From Asaia bogorensis (GTDB lineage Bacteria > Pseudomonadota > Alphaproteobacteria > Acetobacterales > Acetobacteraceae), in assembly GCA_945886995.1 (NCBI GenBank), contig CAMCZJ010000124.1, positions 1 to 9,223 of the forward strand: 9,223 nt of DNA, in the 5' to 3' direction. A program made the position numbers and the translations under genes. Below the pieces are notes generated by a model. That model made no database searches. It saw only the letters and a list, made by a program, of their open reading frames with translations, and was not told the DNA's origin. Shown here in pieces: positions 1-7,155 of this stretch (the first letter of the stretch is position 1; every line of letters starts with the position of its first letter).

Positions 1-6
1 CCTGCC

Positions 7-1584
7 ATGACTGATGTGATCGCGCCGCGCCGCGCGCTGCTTTCCGTTTCCGACAAAACCGGGCTGATTGAATTTGGCCGTTTCCTGGCGGCGCGCGGGG
101 TGGAGATTCTCTCCACCGGCGGCACTGCCAAGGCGCTGCGCGAGGCGCGCGTGCCTGTGAAGGATGTGTCGGACCATACGGGCTTTCCGGAAATCCTTGA
201 TGGCCGCGTGAAAACGCTCGTGCCGCAAGTGCATGGCGGCATTCTGGGCCGGCGCGATTTGGCAGAGCATCTGGCGCAAATGGAAGCGCATGGGATTGCG
301 CCGATTGATCTGGTGGCCGTCAATCTCTACCCGTTTGAGGCAACGGTCGCGAAGGGTGCCGCGTTCGATGATTGCATCGAAAACATAGATATCGGCGGGC
401 CGGCCATGATCCGCAGCGCCGCCAAGAATCACGCCCATGTCGCGGTGCTGACGGAACCCGCGCAGTTTGCCGAAGTGCAGGCGGAAATAGCGGAAGCCGG
501 CGGCACCAGGCTTGCCACGCGTCGGCGCCTGGCGGCCGCGGCCTATGCGCGCACGGCTGCCTATGACGCGGCGATTTCGGGCTGGTTCGCAGGGCAGGAA
601 GGGCAGGAATTTCCTGAGCGTTTGAGTTTCACGGGTTCACTGCGCCAGACTTTGCGCTACGGCGAGAACCCGCATCAATCGGCAGCGTTTTATCTGGATG
701 GCAGCGCGCGCCCTGGCATTGCAACCGCGCGGCAAATCCAGGGGAAGGAGCTTTCCTACAATAACCTGAACGATACGGATGCGGCGTTTGAAGCACTCGC
801 CGAGTTTGCCGATCCAGCCATTGTGATTGTGAAGCACGCCAATCCTTGCGGTGTTGCGGTGGCCAGCGATTTGGCCAGCGCTTGGGACCGCGCGCTTCTT
901 TGCGATCCGGTCTCGGCTTTCGGCGGCATTGTCGCGGCCAATCGCAAGCTGGATGCGGCGGCGGCGGAACGCATTACGGCGATTTTCACTGAAGTGGTGA
1001 TTGCGCCGGATGCGGATGAAGCGGCAATCGCGGTTTTTGCGAAGAAGAAGAATCTGCGGCTGCTGTTAACAGGCGGCCTGCCTGATCCTGCCGCACCGGG
1101 GATGATGTTTCGTTCCGTGGCTGGCGGCTTTCTGGCGCAATCGCGCGATGCCGGGCGCGTGAGCGAAGCCACGCTGAAATGCGTGACCAAGCGTGCGCCG
1201 ACGGCAACCGAGATGGCCGATCTGCTGTTCGCCTTCCGCGTCTGCAAGCATGTGAAGTCCAACGCCATTGTCTATGCCAAGGGCCTCGCCACGGTTGGCA
1301 TTGGCGCGGGGCAGATGAACCGCGCGGAAAGCAGCCGTATCGCCGCCTGGAAAGGCGAAGCTGCGGCCAAGACGGCGGGGTTGTCTGAACCGCTCGCCAA
1401 GGGTTCCGTGGTGGCATCCGATGCGTTTTTCCCCTTTGCTGATGGGCTGGAAATCGCAGCCTCCGCCGGCGCTACCGCGATCATTCAGCCAGGTGGCTCG
1501 ATCCGCGATCATGAGGTGATCGAAGCCGCCGATAAGGCAGGGCTTGCGATGGTTTTCACCGGCATGCGCCATTTCAGGCATTGA
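7..1584 (+). CDS. purH: Bifunctional AICAR transformylase / IMP cyclohydrolase (PurH)
   Basis: This cytoplasmic enzyme catalyses the last two steps of de novo purine synthesis: it formylates AICAR with 10-formyl-THF, then closes the ring to give IMP. At 525 residues it is full length for the family. The N-terminal MGS-like cyclohydrolase domain (about 8-150) shows SVSDKTGL (13-20), STGGTAKAL (36-44), DGRVKTL (65-71) and NIDIGGPAMIRSAAKN (126-141). The transformylase domain (about 205-525) shows LRYGENPHQ (216-224), QGKELSYNNLND (245-256), the catalytic Lys-His pair in KHANPCG (K276, H277), KHVKSNAIVYAK (414-425), SDAFFPFADG (471-480) and QPGGSIRD (494-501). Residue 72 is Val where the family usually has His (KTLHP). 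The ATG at 7 gives the expected N-terminus; only 6 bases precede it, so its ribosome binding site cannot be judged. It is probably the upstream member of a transcript with rmuC, 9 bases downstream. Confidence 0.97.
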   Translation: MTDVIAPRRALLSVSDKTGLIEFGRFLAARGVEILSTGGTAKALREARVPVKDVSDHTGFPEILDGRVKTLVPQVHGGILGRRDLAEHLAQMEAHGIAPIDLVAVNLYPFEATVAKGAAFDDCIENIDIGGPAMIRSAAKNHAHVAVLTEPAQFAEVQAEIAEAGGTRLATRRRLAAAAYARTAAYDAAISGWFAGQEGQEFPERLSFTGSLRQTLRYGENPHQSAAFYLDGSARPGIATARQIQGKELSYNNLNDTDAAFEALAEFADPAIVIVKHANPCGVAVASDLASAWDRALLCDPVSAFGGIVAANRKLDAAAAERITAIFTEVVIAPDADEAAIAVFAKKKNLRLLLTGGLPDPAAPGMMFRSVAGGFLAQSRDAGRVSEATLKCVTKRAPTATEMADLLFAFRVCKHVKSNAIVYAKGLATVGIGAGQMNRAESSRIAAWKGEAAAKTAGLSEPLAKGSVVASDAFFPFADGLEIAASAGATAIIQPGGSIRDHEVIEAADKAGLAMVFTGMRHFRH

Positions 1585-1593
1585 GCAATCCTG

Positions 1594-3024
1594 ATGGCGC
1601 TTGAAACCATTCTTCTGCTGATTGGGCTTGGTGTGGTGGCGGCGCTGCTACTGGCGCTATTGCTGCGCAAGCCCGCCCCTGATCCTTCCATAGGGCTGCT
1701 GCAAGCAACGCAGGAACGCCAAGGCGAAAGACTGGCGGCCTTGGCGAGCGACGTGAAGGCAGCGCTTTCCGCCAGCGAAGTGACGCTGGGGCGGGAAATG
1801 TCAGCGCTGACCACGAAGCTGATGGAAGTGCAGGGCGCCACCGCGCAGGCGCAGCAACAGGGCGTTCTGGAAGCGCGGGAGAATGCCGGCAAGCTACGGC
1901 AGGAGAACGCCGATGCCGCTGCGCGCGTGCAGGTGATGATGGAACAAGTGCGCGGCGCGCTGGCCGAATCTCAGGCCGTGATGAAGAATGCCATCGCCAC
2001 GGAAATGGTGGCGGCGCGCGACATGATTGACCGCAAGGGCAATGAAAGCCGGGCCGAGCTTGAGGCCAAGCTCAAGGAAATGCGCGAAGCCAATGACAAG
2101 CGGCTTGCGGAGATTCAGGCCAGTGTGAACGAACAATTGAGTGCCGCGGTCGAGAAACAAATGACCGAAAGCTTCACCCGCGTGATTGACCAGTTCAACG
2201 CCATCCAGGCCATGATGGGCAACGTGCAATCGGTGGCGAGCCAGGTTGGCGACCTGAAGCGACTATTTTCCAATGTGAAGACGCGCGGCGGCTGGGGCGA
2301 AGCGCAGGTCAAGGCGCTATTGGATGATTTCCTGCCGCAGGGTTCTTATGAGACGAATGTGAAGCTGCGCGAAGGCAGCAATGACACGGTGGAATTTGCG
2401 ATACTCATGCCGGTTGGTCAGGAAGCGCCGGTACGCTTGCCGGTGGATGCGAAATTCCCGGTGGAGGATTACGAACGGCTTCTGCAAGCCCATGACGCTG
2501 GTGAGACTGAGGCCGAAGCGCAGGCGCGCAAGGGATTGGAAACGCGCATTCGCGGTGAGGCGCTGAAAATCCGCGACAAATACATCAATCCGCCCGCCAC
2601 CACGGAATTCGCCGTGATGTATCTGCCAACCGAAGGGCTTTACGCGGAAGTCGCGCGCATTCCGGGCTTGATTGATGATGTCGGGCGCAATGCGCGGGTC
2701 TTCATTGCGGGGCCTTCGCTGCTGCCGGCCATGCTGCGCACCATTCAGCTTGGGCATGTGACGCTCGCGCTTTCGAAGAATGCTGAAAGCGTGCGCGAAT
2801 TGCTCTCGGCCACCAAGGCGGAGATGGCGAAGATGGATGGCGTTTTGGAAAAGCTTGGCAAGCAGGTGAATACAGTCGGCAATTCCATCGGCGATGCCCG
2901 CACCCGCACCCGCGCCATTGCACGCAAGCTGAAAGACGTGGAGGCGATGCCGGGAGATCAAGCGGCAAGCCTGCTTGGTGTGGATGGCGTGCTTCCAACC
3001 GATGAGGATGACCCGCAAGCATGA
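1594..3024 (+). CDS. rmuC: RmuC family protein (DNA recombination protein, PD-(D/E)XK-like fold)
   Basis: RmuC proteins limit certain DNA rearrangements, such as recombination at inverted repeats, in E. coli; the biochemical activity is not well defined, though the C-terminal domain is related to restriction-endonuclease-like nucleases. The 476 residues start with one hydrophobic segment (about 3-24) that should anchor the protein in the inner membrane with the rest in the cytoplasm. A long, charged, Ala/Glu/Lys-rich region (about 35-200) is probably coiled coil. The conserved RmuC domain follows: VASQVGDLKRLFSNVKTRGG (214-233), GWGEAQVKALLDDFLPQGSY (233-252), LPVDAKFPVEDY (282-293) and YINPPATTEFAVMYLPTEGL (330-349). 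D285 and K287 in DAK fit the D-x-K nuclease core. The start sits 9 bases after the purH stop without a strong Shine-Dalgarno sequence. The stop overlaps the next gene by 4 bases (ATGA), so the two are probably co-translated. Confidence 0.93.
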   Translation: MALETILLLIGLGVVAALLLALLLRKPAPDPSIGLLQATQERQGERLAALASDVKAALSASEVTLGREMSALTTKLMEVQGATAQAQQQGVLEARENAGKLRQENADAAARVQVMMEQVRGALAESQAVMKNAIATEMVAARDMIDRKGNESRAELEAKLKEMREANDKRLAEIQASVNEQLSAAVEKQMTESFTRVIDQFNAIQAMMGNVQSVASQVGDLKRLFSNVKTRGGWGEAQVKALLDDFLPQGSYETNVKLREGSNDTVEFAILMPVGQEAPVRLPVDAKFPVEDYERLLQAHDAGETEAEAQARKGLETRIRGEALKIRDKYINPPATTEFAVMYLPTEGLYAEVARIPGLIDDVGRNARVFIAGPSLLPAMLRTIQLGHVTLALSKNAESVRELLSATKAEMAKMDGVLEKLGKQVNTVGNSIGDARTRTRAIARKLKDVEAMPGDQAASLLGVDGVLPTDEDDPQA

Positions 3025-4268
3025 CCGCGCTGCAAGCCCAATCAAGCTTCGGCTTGCTGGCGCTGTGCGTATTGGCATGGGCTTTGGGCGGGTTCAAGCG
3101 CGGTGTCTCCGCACGCGTGGTGCTGATGGGCCTTGCGTTGCAAATCCTATTGGGCGCGGCACTTTTGCATATCGCGCCGCTGCGCGCGGGTTTTGGCTAT
3201 TTGGGTGATGCGGTGAATGCGCTGGCGGTTGCGACGCAAGCCGGCACATCCTTGGTCTTTGGCTATTTGGGCGGCGGCGCTTTGCCCTTTCAGGAACTCC
3301 GCCCCGGCGCTTCCTTCATTCTGTTTTTCCAGGCCTTGCCACTTGTGCTGGTGGTCGGCGCGCTTTCTGCGCTGTTCTATCATTGGGGCATTCTGCCCGC
3401 GATTGTGCGCGTGATGGCAGCCCTATTGCAGCGGCTTTTCGGCATTGGTGGCGCTGCGGGCTTTGGCGTAGCGGCGAATGTCTTTGTCGGCATGGTGGAA
3501 GCGCCACTCATGATCCGCGCCTGGCTGGCGCGCATGACGCGGGCCGAGCTTTTTGTGGTGATGACGGCGGGGCTTGCCACCATCAGCGGAAATACTTTGG
3601 TGGTTTATGCGCTGATGATCACGCCTGTGGTGCCGGATGCGGCAGGGCAATTACTGACCGCGAGCTTGATTTCCGCCCCGGCGGCGATCCTCGCCGCGTT
3701 GCTGATGCTACCAGCGGAAAGCGCCGGCACCGTGCCTGACCATGATACCGGCCAGCCCGTGAAGCTCTACGACAGCAGCATGGATGCGCTGGTGCGCGGT
3801 ACGCAGGATGGGCTTTCGCTACTGCTCGGCATCATGGCGTCGCTCATTGTTTTTGTCGCGCTGGTGGCGCTGGTGAATATGGTGCTGGAACCAGCAACGG
3901 GCTTCACCTTGCAACGCCTGCTTGGCCTGCTGCTTTGGCCGGTGGCTTGGGCCATGGGCGTGCCGGCGGCGGAAGCGGCCAGCGTTGCATCTTTGCTGGG
4001 CGTGAAGATTGTGGTGAATGAATTCGTCTCCTACCTGGAACTCGCGCAATCCGGCGGTGCGGGGCTTTCGGAGCGATCCCGCCTGATCCTGACCTATGCG
4101 CTATGTGGCTTTACCAATTTCGGATCGGTCGGGATCATGGTGGCGGGCATGGCGGGCATGTGCCCGGAACGGCGCGCGGATATTCTGCGGCTTGGCCTGC
4201 CATCGCTGGTTTCGGCATCCATCGCCTGCTGCATGACGGGCGCTGTGGTTGGGCTGCTGACACCCTAA
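3021..4268 (+). CDS. Concentrative nucleoside transporter (CNT/NupC) family protein, atypical substrate motif
   Basis: This is a predicted inner-membrane symporter of the CNT family (TC 2.A.41), which moves nucleosides inward with H+ or Na+. The 415 residues are full length and very hydrophobic, with about eight membrane segments and reentrant loops. Family marks are LFYHWGILPAIVRVM (118-132), AANVFVGMVEAPLMIRAWL (151-169), AELFVVMTAGLATISGN (175-191), VKIVVNEFVSY (328-338), ERSRLILTYALCGFTNFGSV (351-370) and a final LG-rich helix. The second-half ligand residues (E334 in NEFVSY, N366 in FTNFGS) are present. The first-half motif reads G-M-V-E (157-160) instead of the usual G-Q-T/S-E, and the preceding Glu-Ser of typical members is missing, so the substrate may not be an ordinary nucleoside. 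The ATG overlaps the rmuC stop as ATGA, implying translational coupling. The link to purH suggests purine supply, which is inference. Confidence 0.87.
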   Translation: MTALQAQSSFGLLALCVLAWALGGFKRGVSARVVLMGLALQILLGAALLHIAPLRAGFGYLGDAVNALAVATQAGTSLVFGYLGGGALPFQELRPGASFILFFQALPLVLVVGALSALFYHWGILPAIVRVMAALLQRLFGIGGAAGFGVAANVFVGMVEAPLMIRAWLARMTRAELFVVMTAGLATISGNTLVVYALMITPVVPDAAGQLLTASLISAPAAILAALLMLPAESAGTVPDHDTGQPVKLYDSSMDALVRGTQDGLSLLLGIMASLIVFVALVALVNMVLEPATGFTLQRLLGLLLWPVAWAMGVPAAEAASVASLLGVKIVVNEFVSYLELAQSGGAGLSERSRLILTYALCGFTNFGSVGIMVAGMAGMCPERRADILRLGLPSLVSASIACCMTGAVVGLLTP

Positions 4269-4313
4269 AAATACATGCTGGCCCTACGGGGCATAACGCG
4301 GCAGGATCAGTCT

Positions 4314-4320
4314 AAAGGAG
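4314..4320 (+). promoter_or_regulatory. Shine-Dalgarno site of the aminotransferase gene
   Basis: AAAGGAG ends 7 bases before the ATG at 4328. It is the clearest ribosome binding site in the window and fixes the aminotransferase start. The 59-base gap before that start (4269-4327) is the longest non-coding stretch here. It shows no convincing promoter hexamers and no U-tract terminator, so co-transcription with the upstream transporter gene is possible. Confidence 0.8.
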
Positions 4321-4327
4321 CCACGCC

Positions 4328-5665
4328 ATGTCCCATATCGTCCACCGCAATCTATTGAAGGACCCGCCCATTGCCGTTTCCGGCCAGGGGATTTGGCTGC
4401 GCGATTCCACCGGGCATGATGTGATTGATGGCTCAGGCGGTGCGGCCGTCGCCTGCCTTGGCCATGGCCATCCGCATGTAGTTTCCGCCATGAAGGCGCA
4501 GATTGATCGCCTCTGCTACGCGCATACGGCGTTGTTCAGCGCCGGCAGTGCCGAGAAGCTGGCTGAAGTGCTGGTCGGGCATAAGCCAGGCGGCCTCACC
4601 CATGCCTATTTTGTGTCCTCAGGCAGTGAGGGGATGGAAGCCGCCCTCAAAATCGCGCGGCAATATTTTCTGGAAGCGGGCGAACCGCAACGCACGCGCT
4701 TCATCGCGCGGCGGCAATCCTATCATGGCAATACGCTCGGCGCGCTTGCGGCGAGTGGCAATATCGCGCGGCGCACGCCTTATGCGCCGATCCTGTCTGA
4801 CGCTTTCAGCCATGTTTCTCCCTGCTTCGCCTATCGCGATCGGCGTGATGATGAGAGCGATGCAGATTATGTCGCGCGCTTGGCGGCGGAGCTTGAGGCG
4901 GAATTCCAGCGCCTTGGCCCGCGCAATGTGATTGCCTTTTGTGCGGAAACCGTGGTGGGTGCCACGCTTGGTTGCGCCACCGCGCTGCCTGGTTATTTCC
5001 AGGCCGTGCGCGCTGTCTGTGATCGGCATGGCGCGCTATTGATTTTGGATGAGGTGATGTCCGGCATGGGCCGCACTGGCACTTTGCACGCATGGGAACA
5101 GGAAGGCGTTTCACCCGATATTCAGGTGATCGCGAAGGGGCTTGGTGGTGGCTATCAGCCGATTGGCGGCATTCTGGTGCATGGGCGCGTTGTGGAAACC
5201 CTGAAGCGCGGGACAGGCACGTTCAAGCATGGCCATACCTATCAGGCGCATCCCGTGGCCTGCGCGGCGGCTTTGGCGGTGCAGGAAGTGATCGCGGAGG
5301 AAAACCTGCTCGCCAATGTCTGCGCCACCGGCGCGCTTCTGGAACGCGGAATAATGGAACGGCTCGGCAATCATCGCCATGTCGGTGATATCCGTGGGCG
5401 CGGCCTGTTCTGGGCGGTGGAATTCGTCCAAGACCGCGCAAGCAAAGCCACTTTCGATCCTGCTCTCGGCTTGAATGAACGCATCAAGCATGCGGCCTTC
5501 GCGCATGGTCTGGCGTGTTACCCGATGGGTGGCACGATTGATGGCAAGCATGGCGATCACGTGATCCTCTCACCGCCTTACATCGTGAATGCGCGGGATG
5601 TGGAGATGATCGTGGAGCGCTTTGGCGCTGCGGTGGATGAGGTTTTTGCTAACCTGTCGAAATAG
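4328..5665 (+). CDS. Class III PLP-dependent aminotransferase (aspartate aminotransferase family, substrate unknown)
   Basis: This is a cytoplasmic fold-type I, class III aminotransferase. The class moves amino groups, often omega-amino groups, from amines or amino acids to a keto acid such as pyruvate. At 445 residues it has the usual length. Motifs in order: an N-terminal substrate/cofactor segment GGAAVACLGHGHP (37-49), phosphate-binding SSGSEGMEAALKIAR (97-111), SYHGNTLGALAASG (131-144), AETVVGATLG (206-215), LILDEVMSGMGRTG (238-251) with D241 for the pyridine nitrogen, and the Schiff-base lysine K270 in VIAKGLGGGYQPIGG (267-281). HGHTYQAHPVACAAAL (301-316) closes the active site. All catalytic residues are present. 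The start is fixed by the AAAGGAG site 7 bases upstream. The sequence does not decide between beta-alanine/omega-amino acid:pyruvate, GABA-like or other class III activities. It converges with livF, leaving 4 bases between stop codons; a role with the imported amino acid is speculative. Confidence 0.9.
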   Translation: MSHIVHRNLLKDPPIAVSGQGIWLRDSTGHDVIDGSGGAAVACLGHGHPHVVSAMKAQIDRLCYAHTALFSAGSAEKLAEVLVGHKPGGLTHAYFVSSGSEGMEAALKIARQYFLEAGEPQRTRFIARRQSYHGNTLGALAASGNIARRTPYAPILSDAFSHVSPCFAYRDRRDDESDADYVARLAAELEAEFQRLGPRNVIAFCAETVVGATLGCATALPGYFQAVRAVCDRHGALLILDEVMSGMGRTGTLHAWEQEGVSPDIQVIAKGLGGGYQPIGGILVHGRVVETLKRGTGTFKHGHTYQAHPVACAAALAVQEVIAEENLLANVCATGALLERGIMERLGNHRHVGDIRGRGLFWAVEFVQDRASKATFDPALGLNERIKHAAFAHGLACYPMGGTIDGKHGDHVILSPPYIVNARDVEMIVERFGAAVDEVFANLSK

Positions 5666-5669
5666 GACG

Positions 5670-6380
5670 CTACAAAGCCAAATGTTGCGCGCGTAGCGCT
5701 GGATCAGCATCCAGCGCTGCCATGCTGCCATCATAACGGATCTCGCCCCGTTCAATCACGTAAGCGCGATCCGTCACCGCCGCCGCGAAATCGAAATTCT
5801 GTTCTGAGAGCAATACGGCAAGGCCCTCGCGCTTCATACGCAGCACGGCATCGGCCATCAATTCCAGAATGACGGGCGCCAAGCCTTCGGATGGTTCGTC
5901 CAGCAGCACGGCTTCTGGATTGCCCATGAGTGTGCGCGCAATCGCCAGCATTTGCTGTTCCCCGCCGGACATGGCGGCAGCGCGGCGATGGCGCATGGAT
6001 GCGAGGTTCGGGAAAACCTCAAACAAACGCTCGGGAGTCCAGGGATCGCGCCCTTCTGCCGGGCGGCGGCCAACTTCCAGATTCTCGGCCACAGTCAAAT
6101 CGGTGAAGATGCGCCGATCTTCCGGCACATAACCCAAGCCAAGCCGCGCAATGCGAAAGGCCGCCAGCCCGGCAATATCACGCCCGGCAAAGCGCACGCG
6201 CCCGGCGCGCGGCGGCACCAGGCCCATGATCGCTTTCAGCGTGGTGGATTTGTCCGCGCCATTCCGGCCCATCAGCGCGGCAACCTCTCCGCGCGCAAGC
6301 TTCATCGAAACGCCAAACAGAATCTCCGCCGGGCCATAGCCGGCGCGCAGGCCTTCCACTTCAAGCACTATCTCAGCCAT
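5670..6380 (-). CDS. livF: HAAT-family ABC transporter ATP-binding protein LivF, with altered Walker A
   Basis: LivF is one of two cytoplasmic ATPases powering a branched-chain or other hydrophobic amino acid (HAAT-type) importer; it pairs with LivG below the permease. The chosen start gives 236 residues (MAEIVLEVEGLRAGYG), the usual size. The open frame continues upstream to 6596, but that part is livG read in another frame and does not look like LivF. Motifs: Walker A region GRNGADKST (38-46), GYVPEDRRIF (83-92), signature MSGGEQQMLAIART (137-150), Walker B AVLLDEPSEGLAP (157-169) with catalytic E162, and Q194 in SEQN at the H-loop position, as is common in LivF proteins. D43 (codon GAC at 6252-6254) replaces the near-invariant Gly of GxxGxGK[ST]; one base change from GGC would explain it. 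The start overlaps livG by 8 bases. The stop is 4 bases from that of the convergent aminotransferase gene. Confidence 0.94.
   Translation of the reverse strand: MAEIVLEVEGLRAGYGPAEILFGVSMKLARGEVAALMGRNGADKSTTLKAIMGLVPPRAGRVRFAGRDIAGLAAFRIARLGLGYVPEDRRIFTDLTVAENLEVGRRPAEGRDPWTPERLFEVFPNLASMRHRRAAAMSGGEQQMLAIARTLMGNPEAVLLDEPSEGLAPVILELMADAVLRMKREGLAVLLSEQNFDFAAAVTDRAYVIERGEIRYDGSMAALDADPALRAQHLAL
5695..5718. repeat. Perfect 10-bp inverted repeat (hairpin) at the convergent gene ends
   Basis: AGCGCTGGAT (5695-5704) and ATCCAGCGCT (5709-5718) are perfect reverse complements around a 4-base loop (CAGC). The stem can extend by a G-U and a G-C pair in the + strand RNA. It lies inside the last codons of livF, 22 bases before that stop codon on the - strand, and 29 bases beyond the aminotransferase stop on the + strand. 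Neither side has a T-run, so it is not a standard intrinsic terminator. It could still fold at the 3' end of both transcripts and block exonucleases or slow polymerase. It may also be a chance result of codon choice in the segment LDADPAL. Confidence 0.45.
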
Positions 6381-7155
6381 GCGCCGCTGCCCTGGCGCGC
6401 AAGGCGGCGCGCAGGCCGGAAGTGCCGAGGTAAACACGCTGCACTTCTGGATTGGCGCGCACTTCTTCCGGCGTGCCGGCTGCGATAATCTCGCCACGCA
6501 CCAGCACCAGGATGCGGTCCGCATGGGCGAAGACCGCATCCATATCGTGTTCGGTGAACAGCACGCCAATGGCGGCGCGCCGCGCAATGCCGGCAACCAG
6601 GCGCATCAGCGCGGCACGTTCAGCCGGCGCCATGCCGGCGGTGGGTTCATCCATCAGCAACAGCCGCGGCGCGCCGGAAAGCGCGATTGCCAATTCCACG
6701 CGCTTCACATCGCCATAAGCCAGCGCCCCCATGGGCCGGTCCGCTGCTTCCGCCATGCCAACCTGTGCAAGCAGGGCAAGCGCTTCATCACGGAACAGCG
6801 CACTGCTGCGTGCCAGCATATCGCGCGTGCGGCCGGCATGGGCAATCAGCGCCATTTGCAGATTTTCGGCAATACTCATGGAAAGAAAGGTCTGCGCAAC
6901 CTGAAAGCTACGCCCCACGCCCAACCGGCAAATGGCGCGCGGCGGCAGGCCGCTGATGTCCTGCCCCGCCAACAGCACGCGCCCGCTATCGGGGCGCAAT
7001 TGCCCGCCCACCATGTTGAAGCTGGTGGATTTGCCCGCGCCATTTGGGCCGATCATCGCAAGAATTTCCCCGGCCGCCAGCGAGAAACTCACATTCTGCG
7101 CCGCCACCACGCCACCGAAATTCTTGTTGAGATTCTTCACAACCAGCAGCGTCAT
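6373..7155 (-). CDS. livG: HAAT-family ABC transporter ATP-binding protein LivG
   Basis: LivG is the second cytoplasmic ATPase of the amino-acid-type importer. The 260 residues match the family length. Visible motifs are FGGVVAAQNVSFSL (13-26), intact Walker A GPNGAGKST (36-44), Q-loop GRSFQVAQTF (81-90), signature-like LAYGDVKRVELAIAL (145-159), Walker B RLLLMDEPTAGMAP (164-177) with catalytic E170, and the H-loop FTEHDMD (200-206) with H203. A YG-type signature instead of LSGGQ is usual for LivG. The region after about 220 (EIIAAGTPEEVRANPEVQRV) with the VYLG ending is the typical LivG C-terminus. The start codon overlaps the permease stop as ATGA (7152-7155), and the 3' end overlaps livF by 8 bases. 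No strong Shine-Dalgarno sequence is visible, so translation probably depends on coupling to the permease gene. Confidence 0.95.
   Translation of the reverse strand: MTLLVVKNLNKNFGGVVAAQNVSFSLAAGEILAMIGPNGAGKSTSFNMVGGQLRPDSGRVLLAGQDISGLPPRAICRLGVGRSFQVAQTFLSMSIAENLQMALIAHAGRTRDMLARSSALFRDEALALLAQVGMAEAADRPMGALAYGDVKRVELAIALSGAPRLLLMDEPTAGMAPAERAALMRLVAGIARRAAIGVLFTEHDMDAVFAHADRILVLVRGEIIAAGTPEEVRANPEVQRVYLGTSGLRAALRARAAAHG

Noticed and set aside
2056..2073. 7-bp inverted repeat GAGCTTG/CAAGCTC in rmuC
   Set aside because: It arises from repetitive Glu-Leu/Lys-Leu coiled-coil codons, and chance is enough to explain it.
2317..3078. Open frame of 253 codons antisense to rmuC
   Set aside because: It lies opposite a clearly conserved gene, has no recognisable domain and is rich in Arg/His/Ala, as expected of a reverse frame in GC-rich coding DNA.
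4142..4160. Tandem GGCGGGCAT repeat in the transporter gene
   Set aside because: Only two short copies encode an AGMAGM helix segment; this is not a meaningful repeat array.
4275..4294. Bulged hairpin (ATGC...GCAT with CCC/GGG) just after the transporter gene
   Set aside because: The stem is short and interrupted by a 3-base bulge, and it lacks a following T-run, so I do not call it a terminator or riboswitch.
6381..6596. 72-codon upstream extension of livF
   Set aside because: The extension overlaps livG in another frame and has an unrelated Cys/Pro/Arg-rich composition. The internal ATG at 6378-6380 gives a typical LivF N-terminus.
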